Part shown: piece by piece, positions 1 through 8,860 of the stretch
How positions within the stretch are numbered: position 1 is the stretch's first letter
Layout of the letters: each line of letters starts with the position of its first letter
IMG/VR virus record: IMGVR_UViG_3300045120_000108
Coordinates: 1-32,610 of that record
Strand: one strand, 5' to 3'
DNA length: 32,610 bases
From: a virus
Position numbers and translations under genes: made by a program
Notes under the pieces: generated by a model
Seen by the model: only the letters and a program-made list of their open reading frames with translations
The model's database searches: none
Told to the model about the DNA's origin: nothing

Positions 1-1322
1 ACTCCGCTAAAGGAACAGATGTAGATGAAGATACAGGCGTAGAAGTTCAAGGTGATGATGAGTTACCTTACGAGCATGGTAACTATCCATTTGCAAAAAT
101 GGATCATACCGCTTCTGGACGTTGCTACGGTATCTCAACTATTGAAGATATTATTCCTCTGCAAAAGGAGTACAATAAGACAAGATCACAGATCATTGAG
201 GCAAAGAACCGTATGGCTAAGCCTCAAATGACGTATGTGAAAGGTTCGATTGATGTTACCAAGGTCACTTCGGAAGTCGGACTATACATTGCTGTTAATC
301 CTGGTTTTAATCCTCCTCAGCCAATTCAAATTGAACCGCTACCTCAATATGCGCTTGAAGAACCACAACGAATTATTGATGATATGGACGAAGTGGCAGG
401 AAGAAATGAAATTTCTAGAGGATCAGTACCAACAGGAATTGAAGCAGCATCAGCAATCGCATACCTTACGGAGCAGAATGACTCCAAAATCTATAATACA
501 GTTGCATCTATTGAAGAAGCTACTACAGAAGTTGGGAAACAGACCTTAGCTTTGATTAGCCAATATTGGGATGAGAACTATATTGTAGAGATTGTCTCTA
601 AGCAGAATATGTTTGAGGCAAGCCTGTTTAAGTCCAAGAATCTTAAGAACAACATGGATATTCAGGTTGAGCCTGGTTCTATGGCTCCTAAATCCCGTGC
701 TGCTCAGCAAGCATTTATTACTGACTTGATGAAGAATGGCTTGATTCCACCAGAAAAGGGTCTTCGTTATCTACAGATGAATGAAACCAATCGTCTTTAT
801 GATGAGTTGCAGGCTGATTCAAAGCAAGCTATTCGTGAGAATTATGCAATGGCTAATGTTCCAGAACCTGCTCCACAACCATTACCACCATTAGGTTTAG
901 GTGGAATGGATCCAAATCAACCAGGTGTTGGCGGAATACCTGTAGATCCTAATTCTATGGGAGTACCGCCTGGAATTGATCCTAATCAACAACTTATGAA
1001 TGGTCAACAACCTCCTATGGGAATGCCTACACAAGCAGGAGCAGGTTTACCTCCTGAGGCTAATTTCCAACCTAATTCGTATGATAATGACCAAGTGCAT
1101 ATCTACGAACATGAATTGCATATGAAGTCTCAAGAGTACGAAGGTTACTCAGACTTTACTAAGGCAATCTTTGAGAATCATCTAACGTTAACTAAACAGA
1201 AAGTGGTGAACGCACAAAATGTCGGACTTCAACAATCCGGTAATGCCGGACCTAATAATTCCGCCATTCCAGCCAACGGACAGCCCCAGCCCCAATTTGC
1301 AGGAAACGGAGCCGCCGGATAG
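1..1322 (+). CDS. Portal protein, 3' part (5' end outside window)
   Basis: The reading frame is open from base 3 to the stop at 1320-1322, so the start lies upstream of the window. The portal forms the dodecameric ring at the capsid vertex through which DNA is packaged and ejected. The visible part has the look of a podovirus-type portal: an alpha/beta core with IPLQKEYNKTRSQIIEAKNRM, then SRGSVPTGIEAASAI and a helix-rich wing ending near residue 250 of the visible piece. A Pro/Gln/Gly-rich tail of about 130 residues follows. Position directly before scaffold and capsid genes agrees with this. The last 104 bases also encode the start of the scaffold gene in another frame. Family assignment rests on recognition of the overall pattern plus synteny, not on a catalytic motif. 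Confidence 0.8.
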   Translation, partial: SAKGTDVDEDTGVEVQGDDELPYEHGNYPFAKMDHTASGRCYGISTIEDIIPLQKEYNKTRSQIIEAKNRMAKPQMTYVKGSIDVTKVTSEVGLYIAVNPGFNPPQPIQIEPLPQYALEEPQRIIDDMDEVAGRNEISRGSVPTGIEAASAIAYLTEQNDSKIYNTVASIEEATTEVGKQTLALISQYWDENYIVEIVSKQNMFEASLFKSKNLKNNMDIQVEPGSMAPKSRAAQQAFITDLMKNGLIPPEKGLRYLQMNETNRLYDELQADSKQAIRENYAMANVPEPAPQPLPPLGLGGMDPNQPGVGGIPVDPNSMGVPPGIDPNQQLMNGQQPPMGMPTQAGAGLPPEANFQPNSYDNDQVHIYEHELHMKSQEYEGYSDFTKAIFENHLTLTKQKVVNAQNVGLQQSGNAGPNNSAIPANGQPQPQFAGNGAAG

Positions 1323-2022
1323 TTCAGATTTCTCTGAATTTGCAAGAGGTATTCTTAGTGGAATTCCCGATGAAGATCGTCCTGTAGTCGCGAAGTACAT
1401 TAAGGAATGGGATGGTAATGTAACTAGGAAATTCCAAGAAATTCATCAACAGTATCAGCCTTACATGGAATTAGGTGATATTGAAGATATTCAGTATGCA
1501 AGATACTATGCATCTATGATGCAGAATGACCCTGCTGAATTGATCCGCACACTAACTAACGCAATGAAGGAAGCCGGAATGCCTGTAGATAATCTATTTG
1601 AACCTCCTCAAGAACAAGAACCTGAGCAGCAAGGATATCAAATCCCACCGCAGTATTTGAGTAAAGTAGATCAGCTTGAGAAAGCTCTCGGTACTGTTTA
1701 CTCGCAGCAACAAACGTTTCAACAGCAGCAAATTGAAGCGCAGCAAATGGCTCAACTTGACAAATTGATGTCTGATATGCATAGTCAGCACGGTGACTTC
1801 GATGACGACTGGTTTCTTCTGCAATTAGAAAAAGGGAAGACTCCAGATCAAGCAATAAACGCATACAAAGAAAGGTTTGGCAGTCCAGAACGTAAACCTG
1901 CCCCTAGAATTTTGACAGGGAATGGTGCAGTACGTCAGGACCAGGTTGATCCTTCTAAGTTAAGCGATAAAGATCGCAAGGCTTATGCCTTAGCAATCCT
2001 TCAAGCTAATTCTCAAACTTAG
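1219..2022 (+). CDS. Capsid scaffolding protein
   Basis: A 267-residue, very acidic and Gln-rich protein between portal and major capsid genes, the usual place of the scaffold that guides procapsid assembly and is then removed. Residues 1-35 are Pro-rich, 40-100 carry a helical segment (FARGILSGIPDEDRPVVAKY), 145-190 are a Gln-rich coiled-coil-like stretch, and the C-terminus is basic-to-mixed and helical (PSKLSDKDRKAYALAILQ), as expected for the capsid-binding end of a scaffold. The ATG at 1219 gives a 104-base overlap with the portal gene; no better ATG occurs until after residue 85, so most of the overlap is probably real. Scaffolds diverge fast, so the call depends mainly on position and composition. 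Confidence 0.7.
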   Translation: MSDFNNPVMPDLIIPPFQPTDSPSPNLQETEPPDSSDFSEFARGILSGIPDEDRPVVAKYIKEWDGNVTRKFQEIHQQYQPYMELGDIEDIQYARYYASMMQNDPAELIRTLTNAMKEAGMPVDNLFEPPQEQEPEQQGYQIPPQYLSKVDQLEKALGTVYSQQQTFQQQQIEAQQMAQLDKLMSDMHSQHGDFDDDWFLLQLEKGKTPDQAINAYKERFGSPERKPAPRILTGNGAVRQDQVDPSKLSDKDRKAYALAILQANSQT

Positions 2023-2036
2023 AAAGGTAAACTAAA

Positions 2037-3248
2037 ATGCCGGCAACCCTAACCACAGTTAACGGTATTCTCAAAGAGGTTTATGAGGGTACTGTTACCG
2101 ATCAATTGGATGAGAACGCAGTTGCTATTAAGAGAATTGAAAAGTCCTCAGAAGGAATTTTTGAGACTCCTGGTGGTAAGTATGTGGTATTCCCTCTCCA
2201 TACTCAGCGTAACTCTGGTATCAGTTATCGTGCAGAGAATGCTCAATTGGGTGCAGCAGGCCAGCAAGGCTATGCACAAGCTCAAGAGCGTTTAAAGTAC
2301 GGTTATGGTAGAATCAAGGTTACAGGTCAAGTAATCTCTTTGGCTAACAGTAACCCAAAGTCCTTCATTAACGCACTCGATGGTGAAATGACAGGACTTA
2401 AGAAGGATCTGACAAAGGATTGCAACCGAATTGCATGGGGAGATTCAACATCTTTCGCATCTTCGGGTAAGACCGCTGGAATTACAGTTCTTACTGGTGC
2501 AAGTGCAGCATCTACAACTGTAACTGCTCCTACAAGACTCCTGCAAATTGGTGAAGTAATTGATATTTGCCTTGCAGCTACAGGTGTTCCTATTGGTGGT
2601 GCAGCAGGTCGCACAATTGTTTCTATTACTTCTGCATCGGCTTTTGTTGTTGATGCAGTTGTTACAGCAGCAATTGGTGACTTTGTTACTCGTCAAGGTA
2701 ACACAGACAATGAGCCTTATGGCTTTGCTCAATTGGTAGATGACATTGGTACTCTTCACAACATTAACTCTGCTTCGGCAGGTAATGAATATTGGAGAAG
2801 TCTTGATGATGGTGCTACAACTGCTCTTACAGAGACAGTTGTTATCAAGATGCTTGATGACATTAAGCAAAAGAGTGGTGGAAAACCAAGTGTTATCTTT
2901 GCTGCTCTTGGTGTTCGTAGGACTTACTTTAACCTTCTTCTCTCACTTCGTCGGTATAATGAACCGAAGACGTGGGATGGTGGTTTAGTTGGTCTTTCCT
3001 TCATGTATGAAGGTGATCTTCCATTTATTGCTGATCCCGATCAACCTCCTAAAAGTCTCTATCTCGTTGATGAATCAGAAATTATGATTTATCGAGATAA
3101 GGATTGGTACTGGGAAGATATCGACGGTTCTGTTTTGAAGTACGTGCATGATTATGACGTCTTTGAAGCATTGATGAAGCAGTATTGGCAAATCGTTACT
3201 CACAAGCGTAGCGCACATGGTAGGTTCACAAACCTTACCGAGTCCTAA
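2037..3248 (+). CDS. Major capsid protein
   Basis: A 403-residue protein, the shell subunit of the phage head. It follows the scaffold gene by 14 bases and starts behind AAAGG at a good distance. The sequence has an N-terminal arm, an early beta segment with YVVFPLHTQRNSGISYRAE near residues 50-70, the glycine-rich YGRIKVTGQVISLANSN region around 90-105 typical of HK97-fold capsids of this type, an Ala/Thr/Val-rich inserted domain near 145-225, and a C-terminal half with PSVIFAALGVRRTYFNLL. Codon choice is smoother and more biased than in neighbouring genes, as expected for the most abundant virion protein. A GC-rich hairpin follows the stop. Confidence 0.85.
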   Translation: MPATLTTVNGILKEVYEGTVTDQLDENAVAIKRIEKSSEGIFETPGGKYVVFPLHTQRNSGISYRAENAQLGAAGQQGYAQAQERLKYGYGRIKVTGQVISLANSNPKSFINALDGEMTGLKKDLTKDCNRIAWGDSTSFASSGKTAGITVLTGASAASTTVTAPTRLLQIGEVIDICLAATGVPIGGAAGRTIVSITSASAFVVDAVVTAAIGDFVTRQGNTDNEPYGFAQLVDDIGTLHNINSASAGNEYWRSLDDGATTALTETVVIKMLDDIKQKSGGKPSVIFAALGVRRTYFNLLLSLRRYNEPKTWDGGLVGLSFMYEGDLPFIADPDQPPKSLYLVDESEIMIYRDKDWYWEDIDGSVLKYVHDYDVFEALMKQYWQIVTHKRSAHGRFTNLTES

Positions 3249-3255
3249 TTAGTCC

Positions 3256-3304
3256 GTGCCGGTGGCATTTGGGTGTTTTCGCGCCACCCTTATGTCACCG
3301 GCAC
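3256..3304 (+). terminator. GC-rich two-step hairpin after the capsid gene
   Basis: GTGCCGGTG (3256-3264) pairs perfectly with CACCGGCAC (3296-3304). A symmetric 6/6 internal loop follows, then an inner GGGTG (3271-3275) with CACCC (3285-3289). It starts 7 bases after the capsid stop and ends 18 bases before the next start. There is no T-run, so it is more likely a partial terminator, an mRNA end-stabiliser or a processing site than a full stop. Confidence 0.6.
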
Positions 3305-3322
3305 TTCATCTTTGGAGAAACA

Positions 3323-3808
3323 ATGGTTGTTTTAGATGATGGTAAGAACTACATAGATATGGGTAATTGTCTTGTTGAAGCTGACGCTTTACGTGTCGCT
3401 CAAGCTATCCATGACTATGATGAGAATCTAGAAGTAATTTGTCTTGATCCTGATCTTCCCGGTGTTAAAGTTACGTCTGCACCATTTATGGTTGTGCAAC
3501 GTATGCCGAACGGTACATATCAAAAAGTCTTAGAAGCATGGGAATTAGATGATCGTATGATTGAGCGCGTTTATGCCGCCGATCAACACCATACTAATAC
3601 TTTTCAAACTCTTGAACAGATGGAAAAAGCAGCCAGAGAAGGCGCGGAAAAGAGATATCGTGAATCTATGGACGAGGCTAACGAATTGGCCCTTGGTGTT
3701 ATCGCTTCTCGCTATTCGAGTTATTCTTTTAAGAACAAAGAAGGTGATAAAGTCAAGATCCATGAGGAAGGTCCTGTAACACTTAATGATGCAAAGAAGA
3801 GCTTCTAA
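3323..3808 (+). CDS. Unknown small virion-module protein
   Basis: A 161-residue acidic protein of unknown function. I place the start at the ATG at 3323, behind GGAG at 3314, because the frame extending further upstream would run through the hairpin and encode an unlikely leader. The N-terminal half is beta-rich (YIDMGNCLVEADALRVAQAI) and the C-terminal half is helical and charged (EQMEKAAREGAEKRYRES). Placement between major capsid and adaptor genes suggests a head decoration, completion or head-assembly role, but no motif confirms it. Its stop overlaps the next start in a TAATG arrangement, so it is translationally coupled to the adaptor. Confidence 0.7.
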   Translation: MVVLDDGKNYIDMGNCLVEADALRVAQAIHDYDENLEVICLDPDLPGVKVTSAPFMVVQRMPNGTYQKVLEAWELDDRMIERVYAADQHHTNTFQTLEQMEKAAREGAEKRYRESMDEANELALGVIASRYSSYSFKNKEGDKVKIHEEGPVTLNDAKKSF

Positions 3809-4431
3809 TGAACGTCACAGATATCACTCGTAAAGTTCTTAGACTATTTGGCGATAGCGCTGATGCTATTGTCATTCAGCAGACTGATATCTATGATTGG
3901 ATTAATGAGGCTCAATTAGTCATCTGTAGACAGACAGGTTGTCTTACAGGAACTCTTACATCTGCTTTAAGTAGTTATCCTAAAGCTCTACCGGCCGACT
4001 GGATTTCTACTAAACGTGTAGGATATGGTACTAATCCTACAGTAAATCTCAAGTTCATTGAGATTGATGATTTAGACAATCTCAATGTTGATCCAACACA
4101 AGTGGTTGATACACCTTTGTATTACTATCATTTTGCTGGTCAACTTCGTCTGTATCCAATGACTACAACTAGCGGCCAAAATATCATTCATGATTACACT
4201 AAGCTTCCAACAACTGTCGCTGGTTTGGGCACCGCCCTTGATGTGCCTGTATCTTTTCATGAAGATATTGTAAGGTTCTGTGTTATGCGAGCACATGAAC
4301 GAAATGAGAACTGGAACGCTTTCAGAGAATCTAAAGTAATCATGCAAGAGTCTAGTGGACTTAGGCAGGATGAAGCTAACATCTCTGATGACGAATTCTT
4401 CGTTGTAAGAGATGACCCTGGAGAATGGTAA
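3808..4431 (+). CDS. Head-tail adaptor (connector) protein
   Basis: A 207-residue protein in the slot where podoviruses encode the adaptor ring beneath the portal (comparable to T7 gp11 or P22 gp4). The N-terminus has the pattern common to such adaptors: helical, with a short segment containing DIYDWINEAQLVICRQTG at about residues 28-45. A beta-rich middle follows (YYYHFAGQLRLYPMTTTSGQ, 108-127), then a helical C-terminus with HEDIVRFCVMRAHERNENWN, a typical adaptor signature. It starts inside the TAATG overlap with the preceding gene and is followed 6 bases later by the nozzle gene. Assignment is by pattern and synteny. Confidence 0.65.
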   Translation: MNVTDITRKVLRLFGDSADAIVIQQTDIYDWINEAQLVICRQTGCLTGTLTSALSSYPKALPADWISTKRVGYGTNPTVNLKFIEIDDLDNLNVDPTQVVDTPLYYYHFAGQLRLYPMTTTSGQNIIHDYTKLPTTVAGLGTALDVPVSFHEDIVRFCVMRAHERNENWNAFRESKVIMQESSGLRQDEANISDDEFFVVRDDPGEW

Positions 4432-4437
4432 TAACTC

Positions 4438-6102
4438 ATGGCTGTATTTGGTGAGGAAACTGTCAAAATACCTATGCAGTTTGGACTAGACCCTGTAGGT
4501 ATTCCTGTCTCCGAAAAAAGCTTCAATATTCTGACTAATCTTATTAGGACAGAAGATAATAGTTTAGCGATTCGTGAAGATTTCCTGATGCTAATGGATG
4601 TAGCTAAGACTCCACGAGTTCTTCCAGTTACTACAGGAATCGTTCCTAAGAATACTTCTGAAAGAGATATGGAAGTATTTACAGCTACAGGATCAGCCTC
4701 GGTTAATACTCCCTCTTTATTGATGTGTTTCGATGATGGAACAACGAGAGATGTAAACTGGGTTAATTACAACAACGTTCCAACACCACAAATAACAACA
4801 CAGACAATTGCGACTGCTCGTGGAATTAAAGCGTTCTGCCAATATAAGGATAGATACTACGCATCAAATGTGACTGATACAATCTTTAGAGTATCTAACT
4901 TTACTACAGCAGGCGGAGCTTTAACTATCACTGATCTAGTGGCTATTGCTGGAGTTAACATTCTAATTAGTTTTAAGAATAGAATTTTCGGTATCTTCAA
5001 GAACCGAATTTACTATACAGACCTTCCTGCAATTGGTGGTTATCCTGAGACTTGGAGTTCAAGCCTCAACTTTGTAGATATGCCAACGTCTGACTTGGAC
5101 TTGACTATCTATAATGCTCTTGTCTATAAGGACAGGATGTATTTGTTCACTGATCGTGGAGTATATTACTTCTCCGCTAATGGTGCTCCAATCAACTGGT
5201 CGATTCAATTAGTATCTCCTGATTATCCAATCTACCACAGAGACTCTGTGTGTTTGAACAAGGGATTCATTTTCCTAACTAATCAGGTTAGAGTCTTTGC
5301 TTTTAATGGTGTTACATTCAAGGATGTGACAGGAAGTCTTACAGGTCTTTATAGATTATGGGGTTCTACAGGAGCTACTATTGTTAAGTTGTATCCGTAT
5401 GACAATGGTATCATTGCTGAATCTATCTCGTATGGTATAATTACAAACTATACGAGGGCAGGTTCTCGAATATTCTACTTTGACCTAGTTGGTTGGACAG
5501 AGTTGGATTTGAACAGTGGAACTTTTATCACAGCCGGTGGAACTAATTTTCAAGGTGAAATTCTTAGAGCAGGAATCAACTTACAGCCTTACAAGAGTAA
5601 GTTGGGTTCTAGCTATATTGCATATAAGAATAGTAATACATCTCATCGTGCAATATATCTAGATAAGAATAGATTTCTTGGAGATGCTTGGAATACATCT
5701 CATGTAGACAATGTTAGAACTTCTAAGAAATTTAGCTTCTCAAGCCCTAGTCCCTTCGTAGCAAATAAGAAGAACGTTCGCTTTAAGTACTGGAGTATCT
5801 TTGGATATTTCAATGATACTGCTCAGAAAATGAACATAGGTGCAGAAGATATGTATGGGCAGATATCAACACCTGTTCCAACTAGTAAATTTGCAGCCTA
5901 CAGTCAGTATATTAAAGGCGCAGTTCTAGATGACCAGGGTCTTTTTAATGCACCATTCAAACACAACGTTACATCTCTTTATGTATTTGGAGAAGCTTTA
6001 ACGGAGCCTTCAAGTGCATCAAGTCCCTCTATCATATTTGAAAAACTAGAGGCTGTAGTGAATAGTGATAACAAGGACAAAGATCAAATGAGCAACGCAT
6101 GA
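4438..6102 (+). CDS. Tail nozzle / tail tubular protein B-like beta-propeller
   Basis: A 554-residue protein with repeated beta-blade patterns such as IKAFCQYKDRYYASNV, DRMYLFTDRGVYYFS and KGFIFLTNQVRVFAFNGVTF, at spacings of roughly 50-90 residues through residues 120-330. Such propellers form the nozzle of podovirus tails (T7 gp12) and the P22 gp10 plug, closing the channel and carrying fibres. The gene order adaptor, nozzle, fibre supports the call. The last residues overlap the fibre gene by 4 bases (ATGA). The call as a nozzle rather than a general tail-hub protein is an inference. Confidence 0.65.
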   Translation: MAVFGEETVKIPMQFGLDPVGIPVSEKSFNILTNLIRTEDNSLAIREDFLMLMDVAKTPRVLPVTTGIVPKNTSERDMEVFTATGSASVNTPSLLMCFDDGTTRDVNWVNYNNVPTPQITTQTIATARGIKAFCQYKDRYYASNVTDTIFRVSNFTTAGGALTITDLVAIAGVNILISFKNRIFGIFKNRIYYTDLPAIGGYPETWSSSLNFVDMPTSDLDLTIYNALVYKDRMYLFTDRGVYYFSANGAPINWSIQLVSPDYPIYHRDSVCLNKGFIFLTNQVRVFAFNGVTFKDVTGSLTGLYRLWGSTGATIVKLYPYDNGIIAESISYGIITNYTRAGSRIFYFDLVGWTELDLNSGTFITAGGTNFQGEILRAGINLQPYKSKLGSSYIAYKNSNTSHRAIYLDKNRFLGDAWNTSHVDNVRTSKKFSFSSPSPFVANKKNVRFKYWSIFGYFNDTAQKMNIGAEDMYGQISTPVPTSKFAAYSQYIKGAVLDDQGLFNAPFKHNVTSLYVFGEALTEPSSASSPSIIFEKLEAVVNSDNKDKDQMSNA

Positions 6103-7541
6103 GCGACTTCTTTGGTTTAGATACTGAACTTAGTCTTGACTTGACTGGAATTCAGCCTGTCACAGAAGATTTTTCTACTGATGGTCAATTAGATCAATTT
6201 GCACGTATCGACCATCAGCATCCTTTAAGTGAGAGTTTAAGAGCTGCTATCTTTAGCTCTACGTTGTATATTAAGAAGTCTGGCGATACGATGACCGGGC
6301 AGTTAAATTTGACCACTTCTCATATTGCTTTGAATTTTGGATATGCTGTATACTTTAATTATCCTACTAGTACTGAATTAATTTATGCTATATCCGCTCC
6401 AGGGGGAATGCCTTGGCATACTGGAATAAGAATTCAAGCTATAGATGGTTGGTCATTTTATAATACTGCTGTCGCAGCTGATGTTATGGGATATCGTGGA
6501 GTAGCAGGTACAGGTTATCTTTGGGTGGGTAATAGAACTTTGCTAGGTCAAACTCCGAATGATGCTAGCTCAGTATATACTCTGAATATGAATGGCCATA
6601 TAGGTATGCTTGCTAGTAGCGCCATTATATGGACTAATTGGTACAACGCTGCTTGTATTTGGATGCAAGATGCAACTTGGGTAAGAGTTCAACCTAATTT
6701 CTATACTGGTGGGATTTGTGGCGGTAATAGTGGAATATCTGCCGGCGGCGGTGCTGGTGGAATGGGTGGCTATTCTGGTATATATTGCCCAGGTACAGCT
6801 GGATTTAGTACTACGTTATATGTTGCAGGTACTATAACAGGTGCTGGAGCAATTAATGGTTATCAAATAACAGGCAGTTCTCAAGGCGGAGCATGGCAAA
6901 ACTCAGCTATTAGATCAATTCCTGCAACAGCAACAGCCTCTCTTTGTTTACACAATGGTAGTTACGCACCTGTTATTGGCTCTACCCTTGGTACAGGAAA
7001 CAATATGTATTTCCGTGATGGAGCATTTAATGGTGCTTCTGCTGCATGTTTTGCTGCTTCTTGGAATTCTGATTCCTCAGTGCGGTTTAAGAAGAATATA
7101 AATGACTGGCCTCTTAAGGCTGTAGGAGCTTCTGTAGAGAATGTTATTGACTTGGTTGCAAAGCTACGTACAGTTACATTTCAACATAAGTTACCTCTGT
7201 TAGATACCGGTGGTAGTCGCCGATCATTAGCTTTAGTGCGTCTTAATGCCTTTAAAGATAGTAAAGGTCTTGAAAGATATAATTATGAAATGCCAGAACA
7301 TGATTGTGCAATCCATGAATGTGATGGTACGGATGAAAACCCATGTATTCCAAAAGTAATGGCTGATAGAGAACGTATAGGATTTATTGCAGAAGAAGTA
7401 TATGAAATCTTTCCTAATGCTGTTCCCTTAGATGCTTCAAATAAGCCTGAAGCTATTGACTTAGGTCAAATGCTAGCCATTTCTTTTGCAGCTATCCAAG
7501 AACTAACCAATCGAATTAAAGTTTTGGAAGGTGCAGCATAA
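6099..7541 (+). CDS. Tail fibre/spike with C-terminal S74 intramolecular chaperone
   Basis: A 480-residue receptor-binding fibre. Residues 1-60 carry a likely virion-attachment part with DGQLDQFARIDHQHPLS and then a SGDTMTGQLNLTT stretch common in phage fibres. Residues 60-315 are Gly/Ala/Tyr-rich beta structure, the probable variable host-binding shaft. From about residue 320 a peptidase S74 domain begins. SSVRFKKNI keeps the Ser-x4-Lys dyad used for self-cleavage, and GFIAEEVYEIFPNAV and a C-terminal coiled coil (AISFAAIQELTNRIKVLE) are typical. The domain helps trimer folding and is then cut off. It overlaps the gene before by 4 bases and touches the next by one. Confidence 0.85.
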   Translation: MSDFFGLDTELSLDLTGIQPVTEDFSTDGQLDQFARIDHQHPLSESLRAAIFSSTLYIKKSGDTMTGQLNLTTSHIALNFGYAVYFNYPTSTELIYAISAPGGMPWHTGIRIQAIDGWSFYNTAVAADVMGYRGVAGTGYLWVGNRTLLGQTPNDASSVYTLNMNGHIGMLASSAIIWTNWYNAACIWMQDATWVRVQPNFYTGGICGGNSGISAGGGAGGMGGYSGIYCPGTAGFSTTLYVAGTITGAGAINGYQITGSSQGGAWQNSAIRSIPATATASLCLHNGSYAPVIGSTLGTGNNMYFRDGAFNGASAACFAASWNSDSSVRFKKNINDWPLKAVGASVENVIDLVAKLRTVTFQHKLPLLDTGGSRRSLALVRLNAFKDSKGLERYNYEMPEHDCAIHECDGTDENPCIPKVMADRERIGFIAEEVYEIFPNAVPLDASNKPEAIDLGQMLAISFAAIQELTNRIKVLEGAA

Positions 7542-7762
7542 TGGCCAATATCAATTTAGTAATTCCAGACGCACAAGTACCACGAGTTGTTAATGCATTA
7601 TGTGCTGGATTAAAGACTCCTACAGGACAAGATGTAGTTCCAACTCCTGCTCTTGCCAAGGAAGTTGTAATTCAAATGATTAAGGCTCGTGTCCTAATGT
7701 ATGAAGAAGAATTAGCGCGAAGGGCAATTCAAGCCACAGATGTAACCGATATTGTAGCGTAA
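7541..7762 (+). CDS. Small unknown protein after the tail fibre
   Basis: A 73-residue protein whose ATG overlaps the fibre stop (TAATG). It begins MANINLVIPDAQVPRVVNAL and continues with a helical, charged second half containing VVIQMIKARVLMYEEEL. Small proteins of this pattern are commonly found behind fibre genes of actinophages, but I know of no proven function. Fibre-folding or tail-associated roles are possible. Confidence 0.7.
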   Translation: MANINLVIPDAQVPRVVNALCAGLKTPTGQDVVPTPALAKEVVIQMIKARVLMYEEELARRAIQATDVTDIVA

Positions 7763-7771
7763 AGGAAGACT

Positions 7772-7948
7772 ATGATTCAATTTGAAGTTAAGCCTGAGGA
7801 AATTCTTGAAGTTTTACAAGCTGAGTTTCCTAAAGAATTCACTATCGCTGTCCAACGAGTTCACATTCGTAAACTTGAAGAGCGGCTAAATAGTCTTGCA
7901 CCTGATCCATCTTTGAATGGTTCTCCTAAGGAGGCCATAAATGGCTAA
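7772..7948 (+). CDS. Small unknown protein, 58 residues
   Basis: ATG at 7772 behind AGGAAG (spacing about 4) opens a 58-codon frame ending TAA at 7946-7948. The product is acidic-to-neutral with a clear amphipathic helix: EVLQAEFPKEFTIAVQRVHI followed by RKLEERLNSL. It fills an otherwise empty 179-base gap and its 3' end overlaps the next start by 8 bases, both signs of a real gene. Function unknown. Confidence 0.7.
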   Translation: MIQFEVKPEEILEVLQAEFPKEFTIAVQRVHIRKLEERLNSLAPDPSLNGSPKEAING

Positions 7949-8171
7949 CATCTATGATACTCGTTCTACTGTAGGCAGTTACCTGCGTGGTAATAATGTC
8001 TACAATGGTACAGCTTCTAGTCCTAACCCAATGGGACAGAATCAGTATCCTAAGAATTTACAAGCAGCTGCTAGGCTTCGTAGAAGGCGCAGAGCAGCAC
8101 AGTCTTTAAGTCCTAAACCACCAACAAATTCTAATTCATTAGTGACCGAAGTAGGAGGGTTGTATCAGTAA
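7941..8171 (+). CDS. Small basic protein of unknown function
   Basis: A 76-residue protein with a near-consensus ribosome site (AAGGAGG) 6 bases before the ATG. The N-terminal half is Asn/Gly/Tyr-rich and polar; residues 40-53 are strongly basic (NLQAAARLRRRRRAAQS). The arginine block could bind DNA or RNA or the inside of the capsid. Sits in the late operon between fibre and internal-protein genes; its stop overlaps the next start by one base. Confidence 0.7.
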   Translation: MANIYDTRSTVGSYLRGNNVYNGTASSPNPMGQNQYPKNLQAAARLRRRRRAAQSLSPKPPTNSNSLVTEVGGLYQ

Positions 8172-8860
8172 TGGCTAGTTACCTATCACCAGGATTGACT
8201 ATTGGACCTGATCCTGTAGTTCCTAAATATGGAGCGCCGTTAGATCAACTGCCTACTCCATTAGCAACTGATGAGAGTGTTGTTGCAGCTTATCAGGCAT
8301 TAATGCAGTATATTGCTACAGGAGATGCCAATAAGGGTGTTTTCCAACGGAATTTAACAGATAATCTCGCACAAACGCAAAAGAATAGGCTTAAGGCAGT
8401 TCTACAATCTCATCAATCTTTAGCTGATCGTGGTCTTTTGAATAGTGGTATTGCATTAGGTCAAGAAGCTGATGTTGGTACACAATACGATGCTTTGGCC
8501 GCGGGTTATCAAAATCAATATACAGATCAAGTAGGGGCAATTGATAGAAATACTACAGGTCTGAGAACTGCCTACGATAATTCACAGGATGTGGCTTCTG
8601 GCAAATATACAGCCGCACAAGCTAAAGCAGCTGCTGATGCAATGGCTGCTCAAGATGCTGCTGCGGCACAACAACAGCAAATTGCAAATATGATTGCAGC
8701 TTTAACACCGCCACCGCTTACTCAACAAGCAGCTATTCCAAATTATACTCCACCTGCACAAGCTCCGTATATTCCACCAGCACCTAAGCCAAAGCCTGCT
8801 CCTAAGCCTTCTGGGACAACAGGTGCTCTAAAGCAAAGTATTTATGGCGGACCACAATAA
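8171..8860 (+). CDS. Ala/Gln-rich virion protein, probable internal/ejection protein
   Basis: A 229-residue protein with a helical Ala/Gln-rich body. Residues 60-100 include the pattern LADRGLLNSGIALGQEADVG, a motif I associate with phage structural proteins encoded next to ejection proteins. Residues 150-178 are Ala/Gln-rich coiled structure (AAADAMAAQDAAAAQQQQ), and the end is a Pro/Lys tail (PAPKPKPAPKPSGTTG). Late-operon position before the giant 1185-residue protein suggests one component of the ejected internal complex, as with the sets of two or three ejection proteins in T7-like and P22-like phages. No enzymatic motif seen. Confidence 0.6.
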   Translation: MASYLSPGLTIGPDPVVPKYGAPLDQLPTPLATDESVVAAYQALMQYIATGDANKGVFQRNLTDNLAQTQKNRLKAVLQSHQSLADRGLLNSGIALGQEADVGTQYDALAAGYQNQYTDQVGAIDRNTTGLRTAYDNSQDVASGKYTAAQAKAAADAMAAQDAAAAQQQQIANMIAALTPPPLTQQAAIPNYTPPAQAPYIPPAPKPKPAPKPSGTTGALKQSIYGGPQ

